Below, piece by piece: positions 8,937 to 16,691 of a stretch of 58,967 nt of DNA. A program made the translations under genes and the position numbers. Within the stretch, counting starts at the first letter, position 1. Every line of letters starts with the position of its first letter. Source of the stretch: Hyphomicrobium sp. (GTDB lineage Bacteria > Pseudomonadota > Alphaproteobacteria > Rhizobiales > Hyphomicrobiaceae); the NCBI GenBank assembly GCA_013141015.1, contig JABFRT010000035.1:1-58967 (forward strand), in the 5' to 3' direction. A model generated the notes under the pieces. That model was not told the DNA's origin and ran no database searches. It was given only the letters and a program-made list of their open reading frames with translations.

Positions 8937-9323
8937 GTGGCTGCAGTCTCCCCCGCATCACCCGGAGAGCGAACAAAAGTGGTTCCGCGTCAATCCTTCC
9001 ATGAGCGGCGAAGTAGGTCTGGGCGGCGCCGTTTGGCGTTTGCGCGGCAGGCATTTGTGTTGCTGGCCTGTCTATCATCCACGGCCTACTTCGCTTATCA
9101 TGCCCGCTACGGCCGGCATGGCCTAGAGGTGCGCGCGCAATTGATCGAGCGCGCCAGTCTGCTCGAATTCGAACTAAAAAGCCTGGAGACCGTGCGCACC
9201 AAGCTGCAAAGCGATGTCGCGCTGCTGACGCCGGAAATGGCGCATCCCGATCTCGTTGAAGAGATTGCCCGAGATGTGCTCGGCTATGTGCATCCATCAG
9301 ACCGGATCGTGCCGTTGCGCTGA
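8937..9323 (+). CDS. FtsB/DivIC-family septum formation initiator
   Basis: 128 residues with the classical layout of this divisome family: a basic cytoplasmic N-terminus, one membrane segment (about 33-55, AFVLLACLSSTAYFAYHARY), a short coiled coil (about 60-92, LIERASLLEFELKSLETVR), and a conserved C-terminal patch ending in ARDVLGYVHPSDRIV. The protein would bridge FtsL and FtsQ at the division site. Two start codons are possible, GTG at 8937 or GTG at 8979, and the second would still keep the basic region. In many Hyphomicrobiales this gene sits immediately upstream of pdhA, but no pdh gene follows here. Confidence 0.82.
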   Translation: MAAVSPASPGERTKVVPRQSFHERRSRSGRRRLAFARQAFVLLACLSSTAYFAYHARYGRHGLEVRAQLIERASLLEFELKSLETVRTKLQSDVALLTPEMAHPDLVEEIARDVLGYVHPSDRIVPLR

Positions 9324-9472
9324 GCGCTGTCCGCAATCCTGTCGCAAATTTCATATTCCCAAGACCGAAACGGTATGGACAACCCTGCTGGTCTTGATAC
9401 CGATGGCATCAGCGCGCCCAGGGCAACTTGCGCCAATCGGGGCACGCGTGACTGTTCGTGCGAGGATCTGTG

Positions 9473-9802
9473 ATGAGCAAGAAGACATCCAAGGAAGACC
9501 CGGTTGAACTGGATATTCCAGATCCTGTCGCCGAAGCCGGTCAAGCGGTCGAGGTTGTCCGCGCTTGGATTGGCGACGGCGCATTGATGCTGTCCCTCAA
9601 TGCCGACGCGTTTGGCGATCAGGTGATAAACTGGGGCCGCATCTTAGGCGAAATCGCTCACCACGTCGCGCGCTCGGCCAAGCTCCAGGGTCATATGAAC
9701 GAGCACGAAGCCCTGCAAGCGGTGCGGGAAGGCTTCGATTCCGTAATGCGCTCGAACCAGCCGACGATGTCGGGCAAGGTCCGCGGCCGCGTTAACCACT
9801 AA
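9473..9802 (+). CDS. DUF5076 domain-containing protein
   Basis: 109 residues, acidic and soluble, with no signal peptide. The start ATG at 9473 has GAGGA eight bases upstream. The body (VVRAWIGDGALMLSLNADAF, then WGRILGEIAHHVARSA, then EALQAVREGFD) matches the small DUF5076 family as I know it, whose function is not established. To my knowledge relatives are often encoded among the pyruvate dehydrogenase genes of alphaproteobacteria. The neighbouring septum gene fits that memory, but the dehydrogenase genes themselves are absent here. Confidence 0.75.
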   Translation: MSKKTSKEDPVELDIPDPVAEAGQAVEVVRAWIGDGALMLSLNADAFGDQVINWGRILGEIAHHVARSAKLQGHMNEHEALQAVREGFDSVMRSNQPTMSGKVRGRVNH

Positions 9803-10044
9803 GCCCTGCAACATCTGTTTCGCTTAATTGGCGGCATGATGGGTTCGCCCGGCAATGTTCTCCGCTTGAACGTGGCGAATGTGCATCACTGCGCGGAATT
9901 CCACAATTTCCCGATCCCAAGGCATCTTTGATCGTGGATGACCAAGGATTAGGCTCTTGCTGGCCTCGCTGCAGCATAGATATGCATTTCATAGGGAAGT
10001 GTGCTGCGTTCATTGAAAATGCCGCTAGGCTCGGGGGACGTACC

Positions 10045-10536
10045 ATGAAACCGCGTACACTTGGAACATTGACACTCATCGCATTGGCCGCTTTCGCCGG
10101 CGGATGCGCCAACGACGGCAGCTCCGCATTATCGACCGCATCTGTCGCGCCCGACAAAGTCGCGTCTGCGCCAAAGGTTGATCCGGCCTGCGTCACGCTC
10201 GCCAGCCAGATCGATACCTTGCGCAAGGAAGGTGCTGTTGAGCGCCTTGAAAAAGCCGCAGCGGGTAAGGGTTCGAGCGTGCAGGTAAAGCGCACGTCGC
10301 TTGCCAAGCAGGCTGAATTGAATAAGGCCAACGCAGATTTCCAAGCCAAGTGCGGTCCGCAGTTGCCGAAGGCTCAAACAGCCCAGGCAGCTCCTGCCGC
10401 TGCTGCTGCCCCGGCTGCCGCCGCGCAGGTCGCACCCGTTGCTACAGCGGCCGCAACCGGCGCAGCCACGCAGCTGGTCAAGGCCGCGGCAACAACCGCC
10501 GCACAGACGGCCGTGCAGGTTGCACCGAAGAACTGA
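10045..10536 (+). CDS. Small alanine-rich lipoprotein
   Basis: 163 residues. A type II signal peptide (TLGTLTLIALAAFAGGC) has the lipobox AGGC, so the mature protein starts at Cys22 and should be anchored in a membrane. The middle part (about 48-110) contains two Cys and helical, Lys-rich sequence (ASQIDTLRKEGAVERLEKAA). The last about 50 residues are almost only Ala, Pro, Val, Thr and Gln. GGGGGAC lies about six bases before the ATG. It resembles the lipoprotein encoded next (ACVTLASQIDTLRKEGAVERLEK against SCQTIRGELNKLDSRGVPSLVEK), so the two are probably diverged paralogues. Function unknown. Confidence 0.75.
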   Translation: MKPRTLGTLTLIALAAFAGGCANDGSSALSTASVAPDKVASAPKVDPACVTLASQIDTLRKEGAVERLEKAAAGKGSSVQVKRTSLAKQAELNKANADFQAKCGPQLPKAQTAQAAPAAAAAPAAAAQVAPVATAAATGAATQLVKAAATTAAQTAVQVAPKN

Positions 10537-10553
10537 TCTTGAACGGATTACAT

Positions 10554-10590
10554 TTGCGGCCTCTGCCGATTCTTTTAGCAGAGGCCGCAA
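10554..10590 (+). terminator. Strong hairpin after the alanine-rich lipoprotein gene
   Basis: TTGCGGCCTCTGC and its exact complement GCAGAGGCCGCAA form a 13-bp perfect stem around an 11-nt loop, 18 bp after the stop codon. A clear T-run is missing (GATCTCTATCC follows), so it may be a weak terminator or a 3' mRNA stabiliser. Confidence 0.5.
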
Positions 10591-10741
10591 GATCTCTATC
10601 CGTGCTCTCTGAACTTGCTCTGGGGCCTCAGTGCCACACCTCTGCCACAGGGGGTTGCGAAGCAAAACATGCTGTGGTCATAAATCGGGTCATGATTGGC
10701 GGTTTGCAAAGATAGACCGCCGGATTCGAAATATCGAACGG

Positions 10742-11041
10742 ATGGAAATGCGCATGCGGGCTCTTGCCGGTCTAATCAGCGTGGTTGTCTTGGCCTCCAG
10801 CCTTCAGGGTTGCGGTGGTGCGGGCGCAGGTGCAGGCGGCGACCCGGGCGCGAAGTCGCTTCCGCTCGGCCAATCCTGCCAGACGATCCGCGGCGAACTG
10901 AACAAGCTCGACTCGCGCGGCGTTCCGTCTCTCGTTGAAAAGGCCTCCAACGGTGGCAAGCTCAATCCGGGCCAGAAAGCAGACGCCGACAACTACAACC
11001 GCTTGCTTGGCCAGTACCTCGGCGCGCGCTGCCACGTCTGA
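10742..11041 (+). CDS. Small lipoprotein
   Basis: 99 residues. The signal sequence (LAGLISVVVLASSLQGC) has lipobox LQGC, followed by a Gly-rich linker and a compact domain with two further Cys (SCQTIRGEL and ARCHV), which could form a disulfide in the periplasm. Three in-frame ATGs lie at 10742, 10748 and 10754; the first is used, but the last gives the tightest signal peptide. Sequence similarity to the preceding lipoprotein suggests a diverged tandem duplication. No known domain recognised. Confidence 0.72.
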   Translation: MEMRMRALAGLISVVVLASSLQGCGGAGAGAGGDPGAKSLPLGQSCQTIRGELNKLDSRGVPSLVEKASNGGKLNPGQKADADNYNRLLGQYLGARCHV

Positions 11042-11195
11042 GGTTTGTTACCTCTCACGTTTCAAGCCGCTAGGTGTTGCTGGCGATCAAGATATTCGTG
11101 AATCACCAGCCCGTGCTATATGTGGGCCAGGCTTCGCCGCGCACCGTGCAATCTTCTCGCGGTTGTGACTGGCTGCCTGCAACTGGAGATTCCAA

Positions 11196-11450
11196 ATGGA
11201 CGAAAAAACCCGCGCACTCGTTGTCTTCCTCGTCATCGGTCTCGTCGCCGGCTTCCTTGCGTCGTTCATCGTCGGCGGTGGCGGCATCATCCGCTATCTC
11301 GTATCGGGGGTCATCGGCTCGTTTGTCGGCGGGTACTTGCTCAATGCTCTGGGAGTCAATCTCGGCATCCGCAATCCGTTGGCGTCGCAGATCGCTACCT
11401 CGACGATCGGCGCTATTGTCGTCGTGCTGCTGGCCCGGATGATTGTTTAG
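11196..11450 (+). CDS. GlsB/YeaQ/YmgE family membrane protein
   Basis: 84 residues with three membrane helices (about 8-25, 32-48, 66-83) and the family's glycine-rich turns (IVGGGGIIRYLVSGVIGSFV and STIGAIVVVLLAR). The family is often called transglycosylase-associated or stress-induced, but its biochemical role is not settled. A second member follows 86 bp downstream on the same strand, so they form a tandem pair. Confidence 0.85.
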   Translation: MDEKTRALVVFLVIGLVAGFLASFIVGGGGIIRYLVSGVIGSFVGGYLLNALGVNLGIRNPLASQIATSTIGAIVVVLLARMIV

Positions 11451-11536
11451 AACCTGATCGTTGTAGCGCTGGGATCGCCTAAGCGCTGGTCACATTCACG
11501 CACGTCCAATCGGTTCACTGAGCGAAGGACCCCATC

Positions 11537-11806
11537 ATGGCTGACCTACAACCTTATATGCCCTACATCATCATGGCCGTGAACGGCTTGGTTGCCGGTT
11601 GGCTTGCGGGCATGCTGCTCGGTGGTGGTGGACTGATCCGCAATTTGTTCGTTGGTATCATCGGCGCGTTCGTCGGCGGGTTTCTCGTCAATGCCGGACT
11701 GTTGAAGCTGCCGTTCACGACGGGCTTTGGTTACGGCGATCAGATCATCGTCTCGACGATCGGCGCGATTCTGATCATCATTATCGCCCGCATCATAGGC
11801 CGGTAA
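11537..11806 (+). CDS. GlsB/YeaQ/YmgE family membrane protein, second copy
   Basis: 89 residues, three membrane helices, with the same landmarks as the gene before it (LLGGGGLIRNLFVGIIGAFV and STIGAILIIIIARIIG). The ribosome-binding site GAAGGA lies upstream of the ATG at 11537. The two copies differ over much of their length, so the duplication is not recent. Only nine bases separate its stop codon from the next gene, which suggests co-transcription. Confidence 0.85.
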   Translation: MADLQPYMPYIIMAVNGLVAGWLAGMLLGGGGLIRNLFVGIIGAFVGGFLVNAGLLKLPFTTGFGYGDQIIVSTIGAILIIIIARIIGR

Positions 11807-11815
11807 CGCCGGCAG

Positions 11816-12280
11816 ATGCCCTCTTTCTCCACCAAGCGCCGCGTACCGTTTACAGCGGCTCAGATGTACGCGCTGGTCGCCGACGTGGAGCGCTATCCTG
11901 AATTCATGCCAATGTGCACCGGCCTCACCGTTCAGTCCCGCACCAGCGTGGCGGAGGGAGAAGATCTGATTGCGCGCATGAGCGTTGGTTATAAGCAGAT
12001 CGCTGAGTCGTTCACCACCTCGGTCCGGTTGCGCCCGGGCCAGCTCGCGGTCGATGCAAACTATCTCGATGGGCCGTTCAAGCGGCTTGAGAACCGCTGG
12101 CGCTTTATCGATGTCGATGGCGGCGCCTGCGATACCGATTTCTACATTTCGTATGAGTTCAAATCTGCAATGCTCGGGCTGCTGGTCGGCGCCGCGTTCG
12201 ACAGTGCGTTCCGCAAATTCGCCGAGGCGTTCGAGATGCGGGCGCGCGCCATCTACGGCACACCTGCGGCAAGCGCCTGA
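11816..12280 (+). CDS. RatA/COQ10-like START-domain protein
   Basis: 154 residues forming one SRPBCC/START-type domain. The N-terminal motif KRRVPFTAAQMYALVADVER followed by YPEFMPMC is the hallmark of the COQ10/RatA subfamily, and DTDFYISYEFKSAML with the C-terminal helix AFRKFAEAFEMRAR completes it. Members bind ubiquinone or other lipids; the E. coli homologue RatA was described as interfering with ribosome subunit association. In alphaproteobacteria the quinone-binding role is the more likely one, by homology only. It is convergent with the pentapeptide gene. Confidence 0.82.
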   Translation: MPSFSTKRRVPFTAAQMYALVADVERYPEFMPMCTGLTVQSRTSVAEGEDLIARMSVGYKQIAESFTTSVRLRPGQLAVDANYLDGPFKRLENRWRFIDVDGGACDTDFYISYEFKSAMLGLLVGAAFDSAFRKFAEAFEMRARAIYGTPAASA

Positions 12281-12294
12281 CAGAACGCCGCCAA

Positions 12295-13092
12295 TCAGCG
12301 GATCACCTTGTCAGCATTGCGCGCCAATGCCAGGCCGCGCAGCGTCTCGAAACCCGTCACACCTTCGAGCTTCGCGCTCGACAAATCGGCACCCGTCACG
12401 TCGGCTCCGGTCAAATCGGCACCGGTTAGGTCCGCGCCTGTCAGGTCAGCGTCCTTGAGGATGATGTTTCTGAGGTTGGCGCCGCGCATGTTGGCAAATG
12501 TCAGCAGTGCGTGAGTAAAGTTGGCGTCCGCCAGCTGAGCGCCTGCGAAATTGGCGCCTGACAATTCGGTCCGCCATATCTCTTCGATGAACCCGGTCTT
12601 GCCAGTCGGCGCAAGGATAGCGCCTGTCAGGTCCGCGCCTTCGAAATTGCCACGCGTAAAACGTCCAAACAACTTGATGCCGCGCATGTGGGCCAATTTA
12701 AAGCTCGGCGCCTCGGCGCCTGCCGCGGCAAGCGTCGTGAAGACAGACGGGCGCAACAGGCTGGCACCATCGAGATTAGCCCCATCGAAGCGCGTCGCGA
12801 TCAGTGTCACGCGATCAAGATTAGCGCCACTCAGGTCGGCGCCTGAAAGGTTGGCCGCACTTAAATCCGCACCGAAAAAGTTTGCCTTGCTGAGCCGCGC
12901 CGACTTGAAGTCGAGCCCTGCCAGATCAAGCCGCATTAGATCTTGGCCGCTCAAGTCCGGCCGCACGCCGGGCGCTGCCTTGAACAGCTGGCCGGTCACG
13001 TCCCGCGCGGTCATGCCGGACGCGCAAACAGGCCCCGCCATTGCGGTCAGAGCCAAAAGAAGCGGCAGTCGCCGTTTTGGGCTGCGAGTCAT
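12295..13092 (-). CDS. Exported pentapeptide-repeat protein
   Basis: 265 residues. A signal peptide (LPLLLALTAMAGPVCASG) is followed by two blocks of A(D/N)LXX repeats. The first (about 45-107) contains ADLSAANLSGADLSGANL, and the second (about 140-245) contains several near-perfect ADLTG units. These form a right-handed quadrilateral β-helix. The linker between blocks (VFTTLAAAGAEAPSF) is not repetitive. Its 5' end overlaps the 3' end of the CinA-type gene by four bases (ATGA), so the two are translationally coupled. Binding partner unknown. The high repetition on the DNA level makes unequal recombination likely in this gene. Confidence 0.85.
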   Translation of the reverse strand: MTRSPKRRLPLLLALTAMAGPVCASGMTARDVTGQLFKAAPGVRPDLSGQDLMRLDLAGLDFKSARLSKANFFGADLSAANLSGADLSGANLDRVTLIATRFDGANLDGASLLRPSVFTTLAAAGAEAPSFKLAHMRGIKLFGRFTRGNFEGADLTGAILAPTGKTGFIEEIWRTELSGANFAGAQLADANFTHALLTFANMRGANLRNIILKDADLTGADLTGADLTGADVTGADLSSAKLEGVTGFETLRGLALARNADKVIR

Positions 13093-13583
13093 TGCTCGAT
13101 GACCTCTCGTGTCAGCCGTAGTACCTCGCGGACGCTGGCAAGCCGGATCGCCTGCCGCGACATATCGTTGAATTGGAAGCGGTGTGCAACGGCGTCACTG
13201 CCTGCGCGATGCGCCGCGATATACACCAGCCCAACCGGCTTTTGTGGTGTGCCGCCGCCAGGGCCCGCAATGCCGGTGACCGATACGGCAACGTCAGCAC
13301 GGCTGTGTTTCAGCGCACCCTCAACCATTGCCAGCGCAACCGCGGCACTTACTGCTCCGTGGCGGTCGATGACCGCTGCAGGCACGCCGAGCATCTCGAT
13401 CTTGGCGTCATTGGAATAGGTGACGAAGCCGCGCTCGACAACGTCGGAGGCCCCCGCAATGTCTGTCAGTACGCCGGTAACAAGACCGCCGGTGCAGCTT
13501 TCGGCGGTTGCGAGTTTCAAACGTTGCGAACGGCAGGCGTCGAGCAGGGCACGCGCGCTATTGACGAGATCAGCTTCAAACAT
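13089..13583 (-). CDS. CinA-family nicotinamide-nucleotide amidohydrolase
   Basis: 164 residues, the stand-alone C-terminal CinA domain (PncC type), which deamidates NMN to nicotinate mononucleotide in NAD recycling. The motifs TAESCTGGLVTGVLTDIAGAS, GFVTYSNDAKIEMLGV and SVTGIAGPGGGTPQKPVGLV are all intact. The ATG at 13583 is chosen because AGGAGG lies upstream of it; a TTG at 13601 would place that ribosome-binding site inside the gene. The N-terminal molybdopterin-like domain of long CinA proteins is absent, as is usual in this group. It is followed directly by the pentapeptide gene. Confidence 0.88.
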   Translation of the reverse strand: MFEADLVNSARALLDACRSQRLKLATAESCTGGLVTGVLTDIAGASDVVERGFVTYSNDAKIEMLGVPAAVIDRHGAVSAAVALAMVEGALKHSRADVAVSVTGIAGPGGGTPQKPVGLVYIAAHRAGSDAVAHRFQFNDMSRQAIRLASVREVLRLTREVIEQ

Positions 13584-13609
13584 CGGCCTCGTCCTCCTCA
13601 AAAGACTTC

Positions 13610-13636
13610 GGGGAGCGCTTGGGCGAAGCGCTCCCC
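13610..13636 (-). terminator. Hairpin terminator between the MarR gene and cinA
   Basis: GGGGAGCGCTT and AAGCGCTCCCC make an 11-bp perfect stem with a 5-nt loop. On the minus strand it follows the MarR gene by about 60 bp and is trailed by GAAGTCTTTT, a modest T-run, so it should separate the regulator transcript from the cinA transcript. Confidence 0.65.
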
Positions 13637-13698
13637 GGTAAGGCTATCGAGAGTGATGAAGAAGTGCAAATCGCGGCGCTGATTGAGCCGCAAACAAC

Positions 13699-14184
13699 TT
13701 AGGCAGCGATCAGGGACTCGGCCTGGGAGAGGAGACCATCGAGTACCATGCGACTGTCGGAGCCCATCGCCCCAACCGTCTTTTTCTGCGCATCCTGCCA
13801 GATCGGGAAAGCATCCTTGAGCACAGCCTGACCCTTGGGCGTCAGGTGCAGGCCGCGGCCACGCCGTCCGGCGGGCGGATCCATCACGATATGACCCAGC
13901 GCCAACAGGCGCTTAAGATTGCGCGACAACGTCGACTTCTCGATGTCGAGGTCGTGACCGATCTCGACGGCAGTAATCCCGTCACGCGAGGCGAGCTGAG
14001 CCAGTAGCGTGTACTGGCTACCGGTGATGCCGAGTGGGCGCAGGGCATCATCGTACACGCGCGTAACGATACGCGACAGTTGGCGGACGCGGGTTGCGAG
14101 GCATGTCTCGGAGGTAGCCTCGGCGATGGCGCTGATTGCGGCATCTGAAGTGTGCTTTTCGAGGTTTTGAGGCATGATGTTCAT
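13699..14184 (-). CDS. MarR-family transcriptional regulator
   Basis: 161 residues with the MarR dimer and winged-helix layout. The N-terminal dimerisation helices (about 25-50) come first, then the DNA-recognition region TAVEIGHDLDIEKSTLSRNL (about 70-90) and the wing MDPPAGRRGRGLHLTPKG (about 101-118, with the conserved Arg-rich DxRxR-like turn). GGGAG lies five bases before the ATG at 14184; a second ATG three codons later is less well placed. Ligand and target are unknown. The neighbouring ispDF gene lies 121 bp upstream on the same strand. It may autoregulate, but I see no clear operator palindrome. Confidence 0.85.
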   Translation of the reverse strand: MNIMPQNLEKHTSDAAISAIAEATSETCLATRVRQLSRIVTRVYDDALRPLGITGSQYTLLAQLASRDGITAVEIGHDLDIEKSTLSRNLKRLLALGHIVMDPPAGRRGRGLHLTPKGQAVLKDAFPIWQDAQKKTVGAMGSDSRMVLDGLLSQAESLIAA

Positions 14185-14305
14185 GTCGGCTCCCGCGGTG
14201 ATCGTGGCAATACAACCACGCCGTCCCTTGATGCCGCGATTCTGCCAGTCTGGTCAACGCGCCTTGCGTGGCAAAACAGCCCCGGTTGGCGGCAACATGG
14301 CGGGA

Positions 14306-15487
14306 TCAAGCGATGGGCAGCGTAACCGTAGCGGACGCCATCGCCGCGATACCTTCGCGCCGGCCGGTAAATCCAAGCCCCTCCGTCGTGGTCGCTTTGA
14401 TGCCGATGCGATCAACCGTCAGGCCGAGCGCTTGCCCGATCACGGCCTGCATGGCGGCCCGGTGTGGCCCGACCTTGGGCGCTTCCGCCAGGATCGTCAC
14501 ATCGACATTGACGATACGTCCACCGCGCGCAGTAACGCGGCGGGCGGCATCTTCAAGGAATAGAATGGAGGCAGCGCCCTTCCATTTCGGATCGCTTGGC
14601 GGGAAGTGCTGGCCGATATCGCCATCGCCAATCGTGCCAAGCAGCGCGTCAGTCAGCGCATGCAGGGCAACATCGGCGTCGGAGTGGCCATCGAGGCGCT
14701 GGGTGTGCGGGATCTTCACTCCGCCGAGCCAAACGTGATCGCCATCGGTAAAGCGATGCACATCGAATCCTGTGCCGGTACGCGTTTCCAATGCAGCAAC
14801 AGCGCTCAAGTGCCGTTCGGCCAAGGCTAAGTCCTCCGCTGTCGTAAGCTTGATGTTTTCTTCCGAGCCTGGTGCTAAGGCGACCGCGATACCGGCCCAT
14901 TCTGCGACCGATGCGTCGTCGGTCATGCCGCCGGCACCATCACGGTGGGCGCGGTCATGTGCATCGCGGATCGCAGAAAACTTGAAGCCTTGCGGAGTCT
15001 GCGCGCGCCACAAGCGGTCGCGCGAAACGTTGCCGGCAATCAAAAGGCCGGGCGCCTCTTGTTTCAGCGTGTCCACCACAGGCAGCGCTGCGATCGCTCC
15101 AGGAGCGCGGGCCAGCGCTTCGATCACGCCGCTGATGACATCATGCGAGACGAACGGGCGAGCCGCGTCGTGAATCAGAACAGTGCCAGGATTGGATGCG
15201 GCCAGTCCTTCAAGACCGAGCCGCACAGAATCTTGCCGTGTCGCGCCCCCTGTGACTGGTGCGAGAAGTTTGGCCGTGAGGCCGGCCATCGCCTCATCAT
15301 AAAGCGAGCGGTCTTCTCTATGTATAACGACAGCCACATGGTCGATGCCCGGATGACCGGCAAAAGCCAGAACCGTGCGCCGCAAAATGCTCATCCCGCC
15401 AAGAAGCGCATACTGTTTCGGCGCTGCACCGGCAGCCGCGGCTCGCGTTCCGCGCCCGGCAGCAACGATCAGGGCAGTGGTCGCCAC
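14306..15487 (-). CDS. ispDF: Bifunctional IspD/IspF enzyme
   Basis: 393 residues covering two steps of the non-mevalonate isoprenoid pathway: CTP transfer to methylerythritol 4-phosphate and cyclisation to the 2,4-cyclodiphosphate. The N-terminal IspD half has LIVAAGRGTRA, APKQY, VLIHDAARPFV and AQTPQGF. The C-terminal IspF half has GTGFDVHRF, HSDADVALHALTDALLG and the substrate loop. Fusion of the two is typical for alphaproteobacteria. The GTG at 15487 is used, because AGGAG lies about ten bases upstream and homology begins at ATTALIVAAG. In-frame codons continue to 15625, but the extra stretch is basic and non-conserved. Divergent from dusB. Confidence 0.93.
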   Translation of the reverse strand: MATTALIVAAGRGTRAAAAGAAPKQYALLGGMSILRRTVLAFAGHPGIDHVAVVIHREDRSLYDEAMAGLTAKLLAPVTGGATRQDSVRLGLEGLAASNPGTVLIHDAARPFVSHDVISGVIEALARAPGAIAALPVVDTLKQEAPGLLIAGNVSRDRLWRAQTPQGFKFSAIRDAHDRAHRDGAGGMTDDASVAEWAGIAVALAPGSEENIKLTTAEDLALAERHLSAVAALETRTGTGFDVHRFTDGDHVWLGGVKIPHTQRLDGHSDADVALHALTDALLGTIGDGDIGQHFPPSDPKWKGAASILFLEDAARRVTARGGRIVNVDVTILAEAPKVGPHRAAMQAVIGQALGLTVDRIGIKATTTEGLGFTGRREGIAAMASATVTLPIA

Positions 15488-15668
15488 GGCGTGTTTTCTC
15501 CTGACAATTCGGCTGATCCTGCTGAGCGTTAGCGCCACCGCGTCAAAACGGCAACGAACAATTGCCTGTTTGCGCTTGCGAAATTGGTCAAGCGCACCTA
15601 GTCTGCCCATAACTCGTGCAGCCATTTTGACAGCCTAGATTGTAGGCACGCTAATTTGGGCGGACCCA

Positions 15669-16691
15669 ATGCCATCGTCGGCACTATCCAATCTAACAGC
15701 CGAGCGCGGCCAAAACGCTGGCAAAGGGCATCCAATTGTCGCTTTGGCGCCAATGTCCGGAGTCACCGATTTACCATTCCGCCGTCTGGCTCACCGCTTG
15801 GGCGCGTCGCTGGTTGTGTCTGAGATGATCGCCAGCGAGGAACTCGTCAAAAATCGCGCCGACGTGGTGCGCCGCGCCGAGGGCCGCGACCTTGCACCCT
15901 TTGCTATACAACTGGCTGGCCGCGAAGCCCATTGGATGGCGGAGGGCGCGCGCATCGCCGAAGGTAAGGGCGCCGAAGTTATCGACATTAATATGGGCTG
16001 CCCGGCCAAGGAAGTGACCGGCAAGCTGTCCGGCTCCGCGCTGATGCGCGATCTCGACCATGCGCAAGCGTTGATCAAGGCTGTGGTCGCTGCCGTCTCT
16101 GTCCCGGTGACGCTCAAAATGCGCCTAGGCTGGGATGATGGCAGCCGCAACGCAAGCGAGCTTGCCCGCCGCGCCGAGGCCGAAGGCGTCAAGCTGATCA
16201 CCGTGCATGGCCGCACCCGCTGCCAGTTCTTCACCGGCAAAGCCGATTGGGCTGCCGTCGCGCCCGTCGTGTCGGCGACCAACCTGCCGGTTCTCGTCAA
16301 CGGCGACATTCTCAATCCTTCAGACGCGCGCTCGGCCCTCAAAGCGTCGGGTGCCGCTGGCGTCATGATCGGGCGCGGCGCTTATGGCGCGCCGTGGATG
16401 CCGGGCCGCATCGCCACCGCATTGGCAACGGGCAATGACCCAGGTGATCCAACCTTGGACGCGCAAGGCGCGATAGCGCGCGAGCACGTCGAGGCCATGT
16501 TCGCCCACTACGGCGGCACGCTTGGCATCAAGAACGCACGCAAACACATCGGCTGGTATCTGGCGAGCAGCGGGTGCGATGAGGCGACTATGAAATCGTG
16601 GCGGCGGCGGCTGTGTACCGAATGGCAACCGGATGCGGTTCTGAGTGGTCTGTCGGCTTTCTACTCCGCGCCCAATGAGATTGCAGCATGA
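15669..16691 (+). CDS. dusB: tRNA-dihydrouridine synthase DusB
   Basis: 340 residues. Flavoenzyme that reduces uridines in the tRNA D loop, known as NifR3 in nitrogen-regulation operons. FMN-barrel landmarks are present: LAPMSGVTDLPFRRLAHRLG near the start, INMGCPAKEV with the catalytic Cys, VTLKMRLGWDD, ITVHGRTR and VMIGRGAYG. The ntrB start codon overlaps the stop by four bases (ATGA), so the two are translationally coupled, as in other alphaproteobacteria. A weak GGGCGGA precedes the ATG at 15669. Confidence 0.93.
   Translation: MPSSALSNLTAERGQNAGKGHPIVALAPMSGVTDLPFRRLAHRLGASLVVSEMIASEELVKNRADVVRRAEGRDLAPFAIQLAGREAHWMAEGARIAEGKGAEVIDINMGCPAKEVTGKLSGSALMRDLDHAQALIKAVVAAVSVPVTLKMRLGWDDGSRNASELARRAEAEGVKLITVHGRTRCQFFTGKADWAAVAPVVSATNLPVLVNGDILNPSDARSALKASGAAGVMIGRGAYGAPWMPGRIATALATGNDPGDPTLDAQGAIAREHVEAMFAHYGGTLGIKNARKHIGWYLASSGCDEATMKSWRRRLCTEWQPDAVLSGLSAFYSAPNEIAA

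Noticed and set aside
15645-15661. σ54-like promoter GGCACGCTAATTTGG before dusB
   Set aside because: The -24 GG element is present, but the -12 GC is not at the required ten-base spacing (TG stands there), so it does not meet the consensus.
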